Positions 54,558 through 62,589 of a stretch of DNA of 64,000 nt are shown piece after piece. The first letter of the stretch is position 1; every line of letters starts with the position of its first letter. Position numbers and translations under genes: made by a program. This stretch comes from Bacteroidota bacterium. Lineage in GTDB: Bacteria; Bacteroidota; Bacteroidia; Chitinophagales; Chitinophagaceae. The notes below the pieces were generated by a model. That model saw only the letters and a list, made by a program, of their open reading frames with translations. It did no database searches and had not been told where the DNA came from. The DNA is taken from assembly GCA_018266615.1 (NCBI GenBank), contig JAFEAB010000094.1, positions 24,722 to 88,721 of the forward strand. Reading direction: 5' to 3'.

Positions 54558-54909
54558 TTTTTATTCGATTGAAGAAATCCGTATGGCAGATGGGAAAGCT
54601 ATAGCCGAAATCAGCATAAATCCCGCCCACTCCATTTTTGAAGGCCATTTCCCGGACCGGCCGGTTGTGCCAGGCGTTTGTATGATGCAAATGGTAAAAG
54701 AAATTTCGGAGGAAGTCCTATCCTGTAGCTTGCACATTGCCCTGGTGCAGGAAATGAAGTTTCTTGCCATTATAGACCCCACTAAAAATTCCCGGGTAAA
54801 TATTACGCTTACAATGACAAAGAATGGGGCGTATGATCAGGTTGTGGCAGGCATTTCGGCGGGTGAAACGATCCATTTCAAATTTAAGGGCAATTTTTCC
54901 AGGAAATAG
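54535..54909 (+). CDS. FabZ-like 3-hydroxyacyl-ACP dehydratase
   Basis: A 124-aa hotdog dehydratase with the canonical FabA/FabZ active-site stretch FEGHFPDRPVVPGVCMMQM, including the catalytic His of GHFP. Residues after it (EMKFLAIIDPTKNSRVNITL) match the second strand pair. It overlaps the lipoprotein gene by 23 nt and is the last gene of the long plus-strand run. Together with the divergent dehydratase at 44456 it gives the cluster two hotdog dehydratases, as in aryl-polyene systems (ApeI plus ApeP). Confidence 0.88.
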   Translation: MMKRLLSDFYSIEEIRMADGKAIAEISINPAHSIFEGHFPDRPVVPGVCMMQMVKEISEEVLSCSLHIALVQEMKFLAIIDPTKNSRVNITLTMTKNGAYDQVVAGISAGETIHFKFKGNFSRK

Positions 54910-55010
54910 GCCTGTCTGCTGGATAGGGTAACAGCTCCCCGGCAAATTTTTTGTCCAAATTCTGGTCCCCTAAAATTGAATGAAGAAGGGGATATTGAAA
55001 TTAGTTTGGA

Positions 55011-55018
55011 TAAATTTG
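55011..55018 (+). promoter_or_regulatory. Candidate -7 element (TAAATTTG)
   Basis: TAAATTTG matches TAnnTTTG exactly 19 nt before the ATG at 55038. It suggests that the 523-aa gene has its own promoter, separate from the operon ending at 54909. No -33 box at the right spacing. Confidence 0.35.
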
Positions 55019-55037
55019 TTATCCTGAAATTTATAAA

Positions 55038-56609
55038 ATGAAAAAGGTTTTTTTGTTACTTTTCCTGTTTCCTATTAGTATTGTTTCCTTTTCCCAATTC
55101 TATAATTATGCATATGGGCCGGTATTCCCTTACCCCTCCTCGGGTTCGGGAAAAATTATTTCGGTTAAAGGAGGAGCGATCATGTACCTCCAGGTGAATA
55201 CGGATTCATCTATCGGGGTTCAACTGTATGAACCTTCATATCACGGGCTTAGTAAGCAGGCCATTAAGCCTTCCTTTTTCCCGGTTAAGGGCGGACAGAT
55301 TGAAAATATCTTTTCTTCCAATGGAGATGCCCTCATTTTCATTTCGGGAAAGGATAAGGACTCTTCCCAATTGTTCCGGATTACGCTCGATGGAAGTACC
55401 GGGAACTTGAAGGATGCTGTGGAATTATTCAATATCCGTCATTTGGTTTCTTCAAAATCAAGGGAAGATATTCAATACCCCGGGTTTATCGTCAGGCAAT
55501 CTGCAAAAGGCGATGCATATGCCGTAGCAGCCATAAACCCATCACAAATGGGGAAACAACCTATAATTCAGTTTTCGGTATTTGATACGCTGGGCGGTGA
55601 ATGGAAACGTCCCTATAAATCGAAGCTCCCGGAAAAGTTTGAGAATCTGAAGCCGGTTGATCTGGTTGTGATGTCTCCTCAGCAGGCAACGCTGTTAACC
55701 TATGGTTTTACGGAGGATCGTAAAATAAAAAATGGAGATGTAATAATGGTCCTGCTGGAAAAATCAAAACCGGAAATGCGTATTTCAGAATTGTATTTTT
55801 CGAACGACCTGGTTTTGCAAAGCGGGGTGGCCCGGTACGATTCCCTGTTTAATAAGATATTCCTGCTCTCAGCAGCCAACCGGCAATCGCAGGATAACAG
55901 GATGGTAACCGATATCGTAAGAATTGATGTGCCATCCATGAAAATTGAAAATGATTCCATTCTGGGATTGAATGCAAGCACAAGTTCCAGGCTTGTAAAG
56001 ATAACGGGCGAAGAAAAACCCCAGCTTTTACCTGTTGATTTTTTCCTGAAGGGCCTTACCGGGTATTTGGTGATTTACCAGCAACTTATCCCGGGATCAC
56101 CTGCTGATACATCGGTGCATGCACGAATCAATAACACGGTTTTTGCAGAATATAATGACGACTATTCGAATGTTAAGTCATTTATTGTTCCTTCCAATAC
56201 CGATATTAAATTGCCCGGACTTCCTCCTTTTTATTTGCATAAAATGGAATTGGCAGGAGTGCCTTTTCAATTTGAGAACCAATATCGAACCGGAAAGTTT
56301 ATAACCGACGACCACAGTTATTTCTGGGTACAGAACGATGTGTCGACCAATTTTATGTCCACAGATGGTACCGGTCTTTCTCTTTATAAGAACAATGGGG
56401 ATGCCGCTTCCTTCTATTGGGTGCTATCCGGCGACGCACTACTTCCGCGGCGACAGTTTCTGGCAGGAAAACCTACCGACAAAGAGGGTAACCACCTCCT
56501 GGTTCCCGGAGTAGGCTGTTTTGATAAATTAAACGGAGTATGGGTAACGCTTCAGGAGGAGGCAAAAGAACAATACCCGGGATTAAAAGTAGTATGGCTT
56601 CAACCTTAA
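55038..56609 (+). CDS. Large predicted secreted protein, possible beta-propeller
   Basis: A 523-aa protein with a signal peptide (VFLLLFLFPISIVSFSQ). The mature part has repeated strand-rich units (GDALIFISGKDKDSSQLFRI, KGDAYAVAAINPSQMGKQPI, NGDVIMVLLEKSKPEMRISE) resembling propeller blades. No catalytic motif or known family is recognised. It lies between the two opposed pigment operons; its stop shares the palindromic TTAA with the convergent CLF gene. Its link to the pigment is positional only. Confidence 0.7.
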   Translation: MKKVFLLLFLFPISIVSFSQFYNYAYGPVFPYPSSGSGKIISVKGGAIMYLQVNTDSSIGVQLYEPSYHGLSKQAIKPSFFPVKGGQIENIFSSNGDALIFISGKDKDSSQLFRITLDGSTGNLKDAVELFNIRHLVSSKSREDIQYPGFIVRQSAKGDAYAVAAINPSQMGKQPIIQFSVFDTLGGEWKRPYKSKLPEKFENLKPVDLVVMSPQQATLLTYGFTEDRKIKNGDVIMVLLEKSKPEMRISELYFSNDLVLQSGVARYDSLFNKIFLLSAANRQSQDNRMVTDIVRIDVPSMKIENDSILGLNASTSSRLVKITGEEKPQLLPVDFFLKGLTGYLVIYQQLIPGSPADTSVHARINNTVFAEYNDDYSNVKSFIVPSNTDIKLPGLPPFYLHKMELAGVPFQFENQYRTGKFITDDHSYFWVQNDVSTNFMSTDGTGLSLYKNNGDAASFYWVLSGDALLPRRQFLAGKPTDKEGNHLLVPGVGCFDKLNGVWVTLQEEAKEQYPGLKVVWLQP

Positions 56610-57640
56610 ACCGGTTCCACCAGGATGAGGCTATGCTGTATTCCTTTATAACAGTTATAAATTAGGATATTTTCCATCTGGTCTGGAACGGTTCCGTTTT
56701 TTAAAAGAGTTAACGGCCACTTTTTTTGAAGGTAGGATTCTCCTGCAAGCCATAACGCAAAGGAAGTGGAAGTAGGAAATTCACCGCAGGCCTGTTTGTA
56801 CCTGAATTTGGCTCCATCCAGAATAGATTTTTCCATCAGGTTGTAATATTTTAAAATCCGGCAGTCGCCATTTTCACCGGAGTACAAGACGGGTTGGCTC
56901 GCCCCCTTATGATGGGCTGTTAGGAAGCGTTCAACCCTGTCTGTCAGGTCTTTTTCATCCTCTCCATCCCAGATTTCTACGGCAGCTATTTTTAGTATGG
57001 CATTTTTGGCGCTAAGGGAAGTCATAAACATGGTTGCCGCTTCGCCATGGAAAGAACCTGGGGTGTTGCTGTCGAGAAAATTATTTTCCCCTTCACTTTT
57101 AGCTTTTACCCAACCTGCTTTTTGTTCGTACAATTCGTGGTACCTGTTTAAATCGTCGGCAGCACCTAATAAGACTTGCGTTTCGGGATGATCTGTTAAC
57201 CACATTTGGGCATCCAGCAACGCATTTTCAAAAGCATGGCCAAGCTGTACATGCGTAATATTATAACCGCGGTTTTGGGAAATTAATCCGATTTGTCCTG
57301 CCAGTGAATTGGGCGTGCTTTGTACAAAATTGAGCGGAGTGAGCATCCCTTCATCATATTCAATAATCTGGTTCAGGAAATTCACACAGTCATCTTTACC
57401 CGCATTGGCAGTGGCCATAATGATGGCGGATGGTGTTGTATTTTGAAGCAGGGGTAATGCCGCTCCCAGCCCCATACGCACGAGCTTTCCCATCCTTCTT
57501 AAGGAAGAAACAGGGATAAAAGAATAGGGAGGTTCTATGGCCAGGAAATGATTTTCCGCCGGAGATTCGGGTGCCTGGGAAAAATTAAATCCGGATGAAC
57601 TGTGCTGAGCCGAAATGCAATATTGGGATGTTATATACAT
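56606..57640 (-). CDS. Chain-length-factor-like KS homologue (inactive partner, second pair)
   Basis: A 344-aa KS-fold protein lacking the catalytic set: by hand alignment the nucleophile position is Gly (LGHAFENALLDA), and the second His becomes Glu in KQACGEFPTSTSFALWLA with the Lys retained. It is clearly paralogous to the protein at 51500-52552 (shared MLTP, FVQST, GQIGL and ALLDA blocks). It is 4 nt after the intact KS in a minus-strand ACP-KS-CLF cassette and is convergent with the 523-aa gene, sharing its stop palindrome. Confidence 0.88.
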   Translation of the reverse strand: MYITSQYCISAQHSSSGFNFSQAPESPAENHFLAIEPPYSFIPVSSLRRMGKLVRMGLGAALPLLQNTTPSAIIMATANAGKDDCVNFLNQIIEYDEGMLTPLNFVQSTPNSLAGQIGLISQNRGYNITHVQLGHAFENALLDAQMWLTDHPETQVLLGAADDLNRYHELYEQKAGWVKAKSEGENNFLDSNTPGSFHGEAATMFMTSLSAKNAILKIAAVEIWDGEDEKDLTDRVERFLTAHHKGASQPVLYSGENGDCRILKYYNLMEKSILDGAKFRYKQACGEFPTSTSFALWLAGESYLQKKWPLTLLKNGTVPDQMENILIYNCYKGIQHSLILVEPV

Positions 57641-57644
57641 TGGA

Positions 57645-58835
57645 TCAGGATTTAGAGAATATCAGAGACGAGCAATTGCCTCCGAAACCGAAGGAGTTCG
57701 ACATGATATAACGTAGAGGAATACCCGTTAATTTAGTTTCGGGAATTAGCCCGGTTTCAGGTATTGTTTGGGAAAAGCCGGTTGCCGGGAATATTTGTTG
57801 TTCTTTCAGGCATAAAAGGGAAATGCATGCTTCCAGGGCGCCCGCCGCTCCAAGGGTATGCCCGGTGAGGCATTTTGAGGAATTGAAAGGGGGAACTTCA
57901 CCAAAGATTTTTTTCATGGCTACTGATTCTACCAGGTCGTTATTTTCTGTAGCCGTACCATGTGCATTGATGTAATTTATTTCCTTTGGAGGAATGCCTG
58001 CGGAATCCAGTGCCATTTGCATAGCCAGGGAGGGGCCAAAGCCTTCGGAGGAAAGGGCGGAGGCATGGTGTGAATCGTTGGTATTGCCATAGCCGGCCAC
58101 ATAACCATAAATGGGTTTCTCCTGTGCATCATCTTCCCATTCCAGGACCAGGTAGGCTGCACCTTCACCGAGGTTTAACCCATTTCGGTTTGCATCAAAG
58201 GGGCGGCAGGGTGCATTCGAAAGAATACGCAATGCATTAAAACCATTGATGGTGAACTTAGCCATACTGTCTGAGCCGCCCACCAGGGCACGCTTTGCCA
58301 GTCCTGCTCTCATCAGCCTGGCGCCATACATAATAGAATTAGCTGATGATGAACAGGCCGTGTTGATGGTATTCATGATTCCCTTACAGCCGTAAAATTT
58401 CTGGAAGAAAACCGCCGTAGCGGCAAAACTATAGGAGGGAATATAAGGAGAGGGTGGGGTTTCAGGTCTTGAATCAGCGTACATTTCATCGGTAAGGCAC
58501 ATCCCTCCAACGGTATTGGCATTAATGATTGCGGTTTCTTTAGAGGCAATTATTTCCGGTGTTAACGCTGAATAAACCACGGCTTCCCTCAAGGCCTTCA
58601 TGGCAAGCAGGGTAGTACGGGTTAATCCTTTATTATTTAATCCCAGTTCTTTGCTTAATATAAGCGTATTGATTTTTATTTCACCTACCGGAATTTTTCC
58701 CGCATAGCGGGATGGGAAATTTTCTAATTGGGAAATACCCGTTCTCCCCTGTTTCAGGGAATCCAGGTGGCCGGGAACGTCATTCCCTATGGCGCTAACC
58801 ATTCCTATACCTGTAACAGCAATTCTCCTGCTCAA
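57645..58835 (-). CDS. Beta-ketoacyl-ACP synthase (KS of the second KS/CLF pair)
   Basis: A 396-aa catalytically complete KS: Cys161 in TINTACSSSANSI, His in YINAHGTATENND, Lys/His in SSKCLTGHTLGAAGA, and the same C-terminal SFGFGGNCSSLIFSKS as the KS at 50305. It lies 8 nt after the third ACP and 4 nt before its inactive partner. Because it is co-transcribed with darA/darB it could build the alkyl chains for the resorcinol part, while the plus-strand pair builds the polyene; this division is a hypothesis. Confidence 0.92.
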   Translation of the reverse strand: MSRRIAVTGIGMVSAIGNDVPGHLDSLKQGRTGISQLENFPSRYAGKIPVGEIKINTLILSKELGLNNKGLTRTTLLAMKALREAVVYSALTPEIIASKETAIINANTVGGMCLTDEMYADSRPETPPSPYIPSYSFAATAVFFQKFYGCKGIMNTINTACSSSANSIMYGARLMRAGLAKRALVGGSDSMAKFTINGFNALRILSNAPCRPFDANRNGLNLGEGAAYLVLEWEDDAQEKPIYGYVAGYGNTNDSHHASALSSEGFGPSLAMQMALDSAGIPPKEINYINAHGTATENNDLVESVAMKKIFGEVPPFNSSKCLTGHTLGAAGALEACISLLCLKEQQIFPATGFSQTIPETGLIPETKLTGIPLRYIMSNSFGFGGNCSSLIFSKS

Positions 58836-58843
58836 GCATTAAA

Positions 58844-59107
58844 TTATTTGGTTCTGTTTTTTTCTATATAATCAACCATCGTGTTTATATCCACGAGAAT
58901 CTTTCTTCCTTCTTTAGGATCTTCGATGGTGATGCCATATTCCCTGTTTAGCAATACAATCAGTTCAATAGAATCTATTGAATCCAGGCCCAGGCCTTCT
59001 CCAAACAGGGGTTCATCATCTTTAATTTCGTCCGGGTTAACAGAGGTCAGGTTAAGGAACTTTACAATCTGTTGTTTTAGTTGTTTTTTGAGTTCTGTTG
59101 TTTCCAT
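58844..59107 (-). CDS. Acyl carrier protein (third)
   Basis: An 87-aa ACP with the phosphopantetheine serine in GEGLGLDSIDSIELIVLL. Nearly the same motif as the second ACP, consistent with duplication of an ACP-KS-CLF cassette. It is 10 nt downstream of the ABC permease gene on the minus strand. Confidence 0.93.
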   Translation of the reverse strand: METTELKKQLKQQIVKFLNLTSVNPDEIKDDEPLFGEGLGLDSIDSIELIVLLNREYGITIEDPKEGRKILVDINTMVDYIEKNRTK

Positions 59108-59117
59108 ACATTCAAAT

Positions 59118-60398
59118 TCAAACCAGGCTTTTCTTTTTTAAACCTGCGTAGGCAATCAATTGTAACAAAATGGTTATAGCCCATAAAGGTAGCAGATTTA
59201 ACACAATGTGGTTTAATCCGCCGCCTTCCAAAAAAAGTGTGTAATAGGCTTCCAATCCCCAATGGAGAGGCGAAATTTTAATCAGGTATTGGAAAGATGC
59301 AGGCATGGCAAAAGTGGGAACCAGTAATCCACCCAATGCTGCCAGCAACACCACCGATACGGCACCAATACCATTGGCCTGTTCCTGGGTTTGGGCGAAT
59401 ATACCAATACAAATGGCAAAACTAACGGCACAAATACCACAACTGACGGTAATCAGGAAAAGATTACTGATACCCGGAGGCAGTGCCAATGCGGGCAGGC
59501 CTATATGCGGGAAGAGGAATATGCCAATTAAAAAAATGACCAAAGCCTGAAGCAAGGTAACAATAAGGTAGGTAACCTGTTTTGAAATCAGGGCCAGATT
59601 AAAATTGGTTGGAAGGGTTTTTAACCGCAGGAAACTCCCACTGCTTTTTTCTCTCACAATGCTGCTTCCCAGGGAAATAACAACAAAGAACATCGCGAAG
59701 ATGGTCCAGGCAGGGATATTATGTTGTGTGGCATTGGGGATGGAATTATTACCGGATTTGGTTACCGGAAACTCCTCTATTTGCATCTTACTCCCGCTAA
59801 ACTCCTGCTGCAGGCTATCGGGCATGGGCGTGTTATTTAGCCCTGCATAAAGACTTTGCAGGATTTGTTTTGTTTGAACCATCTGCATCACCGATTGCAA
59901 TGCACCACTGATTGATTGGCGGAAGGAGGATTGCAACACAGGATTATATAGCATTTGTATGGGTGGTAAAGAATCGAAGGTTTCTTTTACGGGTTCATCA
60001 TTTACGCCAAACTCTTTTAATGCCTTACCGGCGGTAACATCGGCTAATATTTTCAATTTATGGGAGAATTCCGCAGGAATAATCAGAGTTACCAGGGCAT
60101 CCTTTTTATTCATTAATGTTTCAAGCGCGGTTTCTTCCATACTCTTTTCTGCCTTTGAAATATGGAACATGTCGGCCTTTTCGATACCGTTCACCAATTC
60201 CCTGGCGGCTAGGCCTGTATCGCGGTTGCAGAGAAGTAAATTTATTTTATTATTATTTACCAGTTCGAATGTGCTGTTTTGGGTAGCCGTTATTACAATG
60301 GCCAGGATGATGGGCATGGCAAACATAAATATCAGCCCTACCCGGTCGCGGGTGAGGATAGTTATATCTTTCCATATAGTGGCCCACAGTTTATACAT
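59118..60398 (-). CDS. ABC-2 type transporter permease
   Basis: A 426-aa permease with one N-terminal membrane helix (LIFMFAMPIILAIVITATQ), a large extracytoplasmic domain (about 40-225), and five to six C-terminal helices (TIFAMFFVVISLGSSIV onward). This is the YhhJ/NatB-like architecture. Its start overlaps the ATPase stop by one base. It probably exports the pigment or a precursor lipid. Confidence 0.88.
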   Translation of the reverse strand: MYKLWATIWKDITILTRDRVGLIFMFAMPIILAIVITATQNSTFELVNNNKINLLLCNRDTGLAARELVNGIEKADMFHISKAEKSMEETALETLMNKKDALVTLIIPAEFSHKLKILADVTAGKALKEFGVNDEPVKETFDSLPPIQMLYNPVLQSSFRQSISGALQSVMQMVQTKQILQSLYAGLNNTPMPDSLQQEFSGSKMQIEEFPVTKSGNNSIPNATQHNIPAWTIFAMFFVVISLGSSIVREKSSGSFLRLKTLPTNFNLALISKQVTYLIVTLLQALVIFLIGIFLFPHIGLPALALPPGISNLFLITVSCGICAVSFAICIGIFAQTQEQANGIGAVSVVLLAALGGLLVPTFAMPASFQYLIKISPLHWGLEAYYTLFLEGGGLNHIVLNLLPLWAITILLQLIAYAGLKKKSLV

Positions 60399-61144
60399 TA
60401 AGAATCCCTGTATTTTTTACCAGTTAGTTCCATAAACAATCCTTCCAATCCATTTTGTTGGTGCTGTTGTAGTAGTGGAGAAAGCAAACCCTGCACTTTA
60501 ATTTTTCCTTCATCAAACAACGCTACTTCGTCACATAATTCTTCTGCTTCGCTAAGCTGGTGTGAAGTGTACATCAGCGTGGTTCCATTAGTATTCAACA
60601 TTTTTAAATAAGAGATCAGCGCCTGGCGGCTGTGGATATCAACCCCTACGGTAGGCTCATCCAAAAACAGGATGGCTGGCTGTTGAATTACACCAATGGC
60701 CAGGTTAACCCTTCGTTTCATACCACCCGAAAATTTTCTAACGGGTTTATCTTTTACTTCGCTCAATCCGAGTACTTCCAGTATTTCAGCGGCTCTTTTT
60801 TGAGTTGTAGATTTACTTAACCCGGCCCAGGCGCCAAAAAACATCAGGTTTTCCATGGGTGAGAGCTCGGGGTAGAATGAAAAGTCCTGGGGTACATACC
60901 CGAAATGCTTCTTTATTTCATGTGGGTTTTCAGAAACTTCTATTCCATTTATTTTTATGGAGCCATGAGAATATTTGAGGATACCGGTGATACAAGCAAT
61001 CAGAGTCGTTTTCCCTGCGCCATTTGGGCCGAAGATGCCAAAGCGGCTGCCTGTTTTAATATTTAGATTCAGGTTTTCAAATACCGAAACCGAATGGCCC
61101 GGATAATAAAAACGAAGGTTGGAAATGGCAATTGCATTTGTCAT
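60398..61144 (-). CDS. ABC transporter ATP-binding protein
   Basis: About 248 aa. Walker A is GPNGAGKTT, the signature is FSGGMKRRVNLA, Walker B is ILFLDEPTVG, and the switch His is in YTSHQLSEAEEL. ATG 61144, overlapping the previous stop (ATGA), is preferred to the TTG at 61153. It pairs with the permease directly downstream to form a full exporter. Confidence 0.94.
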   Translation of the reverse strand: MTNAIAISNLRFYYPGHSVSVFENLNLNIKTGSRFGIFGPNGAGKTTLIACITGILKYSHGSIKINGIEVSENPHEIKKHFGYVPQDFSFYPELSPMENLMFFGAWAGLSKSTTQKRAAEILEVLGLSEVKDKPVRKFSGGMKRRVNLAIGVIQQPAILFLDEPTVGVDIHSRQALISYLKMLNTNGTTLMYTSHQLSEAEELCDEVALFDEGKIKVQGLLSPLLQQHQQNGLEGLFMELTGKKYRDS

Positions 61145-62157
61145 GATTGCCAATGAATATTTTTTAATGCCCTGAATGCATCTTTTTCAATAGCTGATAT
61201 TTCGATCAGCATATCGCCCATCTGGTTATAATCTTCCTGCGCCCCAATTCTTCCTTTATAAATTCCTGCTGCCTGCACTGCAGCACTGCGCCATAGGTCG
61301 CCCGCCCGGGTGAAGGTCTTTGAAATTTCGATCAATTTCTCGTCGGGGTGGTATTGAAATGCCTGTTGCAAAAAAGCTCCATAAATATATCGGAAACCGC
61401 CTCCGCCGGTTCCGATTTCTTCCTGCATCCTTACCAGTTGGGCTAAATAAAGCCCTGCATCTTTGGGGCCGAGCTTATTTCTCCATTTCTTTATTTTATT
61501 CCCCATCGTGGCAATTCCCTTTACACCGGCAATACTCCCGGGAATATGCAACATGTGGTTGATATTTCTTTTTACCCCTTTCTTAATGGCATTTCGGATA
61601 TCCCCTTCTGTTACATTCTGAGGCAGTTGGGGGTAATAGATTTGTCCCCTGGGCGCCAGGGGCCCTTTGGCAAAGCGGACCCTTTCCAGTTCATATTCGG
61701 TGAGGGAGGTAGCGTTTTCCATTACCGGGTCGCTTACCAGATAATTTTCACCTTCTTTCCCAAAAATAATCAGGTTGTGGGCATTAAAATGGAATCGATA
61801 TTCCTTTGGGAAATAGGTAAGGTAATAGACGCCTACCTGGCAACCCACTGCCTGCCCCTTATTCAGGCAATCGTCTAAAAATAATTTTGCCTTTTGTTTG
61901 GATGAAAATTTCTTACGCACAACCGGTACTCCCAAAGAATTACAGGTGCGCTTGAATATAAGTCCGGGCATGGTTCTAAACGCAATAGCCGGCCCTTTAT
62001 TGACTTTCAAAAATGGGATATGAACGAAAAAGAGACCCGATCCGATTCCAAAAACGAGGGGTTCGGTAAGTTGAGAAACACCCACTCCACGGAGCAGGTT
62101 GGTGGTAACTCCGTTTTCGCAGTGAGCCGCCTGTAAGTGGTGAAATTCATTTTTCAT
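61141..62157 (-). CDS. BtrH N-terminal/DUF4872-domain protein
   Basis: A 338-aa protein. The N-terminal half is like the BtrH acyltransferase of butirosin synthesis (a papain-like fold): Cys13 in LQAAHCENGVTTNLLRG is the likely nucleophile and FHFNAHNLIIFG supplies the His. A DUF4872-type helical C-terminal half follows (from about 190). BtrH moves an acyl group from ACP to an amine; here a transfer from ACP to an oxygen or amine of the pigment is conceivable. It overlaps both neighbours (4 and 11 nt). Confidence 0.82.
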   Translation of the reverse strand: MKNEFHHLQAAHCENGVTTNLLRGVGVSQLTEPLVFGIGSGLFFVHIPFLKVNKGPAIAFRTMPGLIFKRTCNSLGVPVVRKKFSSKQKAKLFLDDCLNKGQAVGCQVGVYYLTYFPKEYRFHFNAHNLIIFGKEGENYLVSDPVMENATSLTEYELERVRFAKGPLAPRGQIYYPQLPQNVTEGDIRNAIKKGVKRNINHMLHIPGSIAGVKGIATMGNKIKKWRNKLGPKDAGLYLAQLVRMQEEIGTGGGGFRYIYGAFLQQAFQYHPDEKLIEISKTFTRAGDLWRSAAVQAAGIYKGRIGAQEDYNQMGDMLIEISAIEKDAFRALKNIHWQS

Positions 62158-62554
62158 GCAGTTCCATGGTTTTTAATTCCTCAATCGTCACATTAAATGC
62201 TTCTGCATATTTTTTTAAACGGGCGATGCTTAACTTATTAAAGGCAGCAGGCTTCAGGTGCTTTTTAATGGTCCATTTCCAAAAACCGGTATAACCCGAA
62301 ATTATCTGGAGGTCCATAAGCCGGAGTTCCATAAAATAAAGCAGGGGGCTGGCCTCATTAGACAGCACTTTGGCCTTAGCATCAGCGATCCGCTTTTCAA
62401 TATCGTTCCAGGCCACGTCCAGGGCGGTGGATTTTATGTCCCAGCCGGTACTAAGGCCGGTAGAATAATTACCCGATTGGTCGGTGGCATAAACCACTTC
62501 TTTGGTGAGCTTATTCAGGGCGCCATTATCCTGGGGAATTTCTTCTTTTTTCAT
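62147..62554 (-). CDS. Small conserved-looking cytoplasmic protein, unknown function
   Basis: A 135-aa protein with no signal peptide or membrane segment. It is mostly helical (VAWNDIEKRIADAKAKVLS, SPLLYFMELRLMDLQIIS) and has a C-terminal part that resembles an HTH-like tail (LSIARLKKYAEAFNVTIEEL). No family is recognised. Its end overlaps the BtrH-like gene by 11 nt, and it follows darB by 36 nt, so it is probably a dedicated partner of one of them. Confidence 0.65.
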   Translation of the reverse strand: MKKEEIPQDNGALNKLTKEVVYATDQSGNYSTGLSTGWDIKSTALDVAWNDIEKRIADAKAKVLSNEASPLLYFMELRLMDLQIISGYTGFWKWTIKKHLKPAAFNKLSIARLKKYAEAFNVTIEELKTMELHEK

Positions 62555-62589
62555 TAAATACTTTTATGAAAGGTAAACATTCCCCAGCA

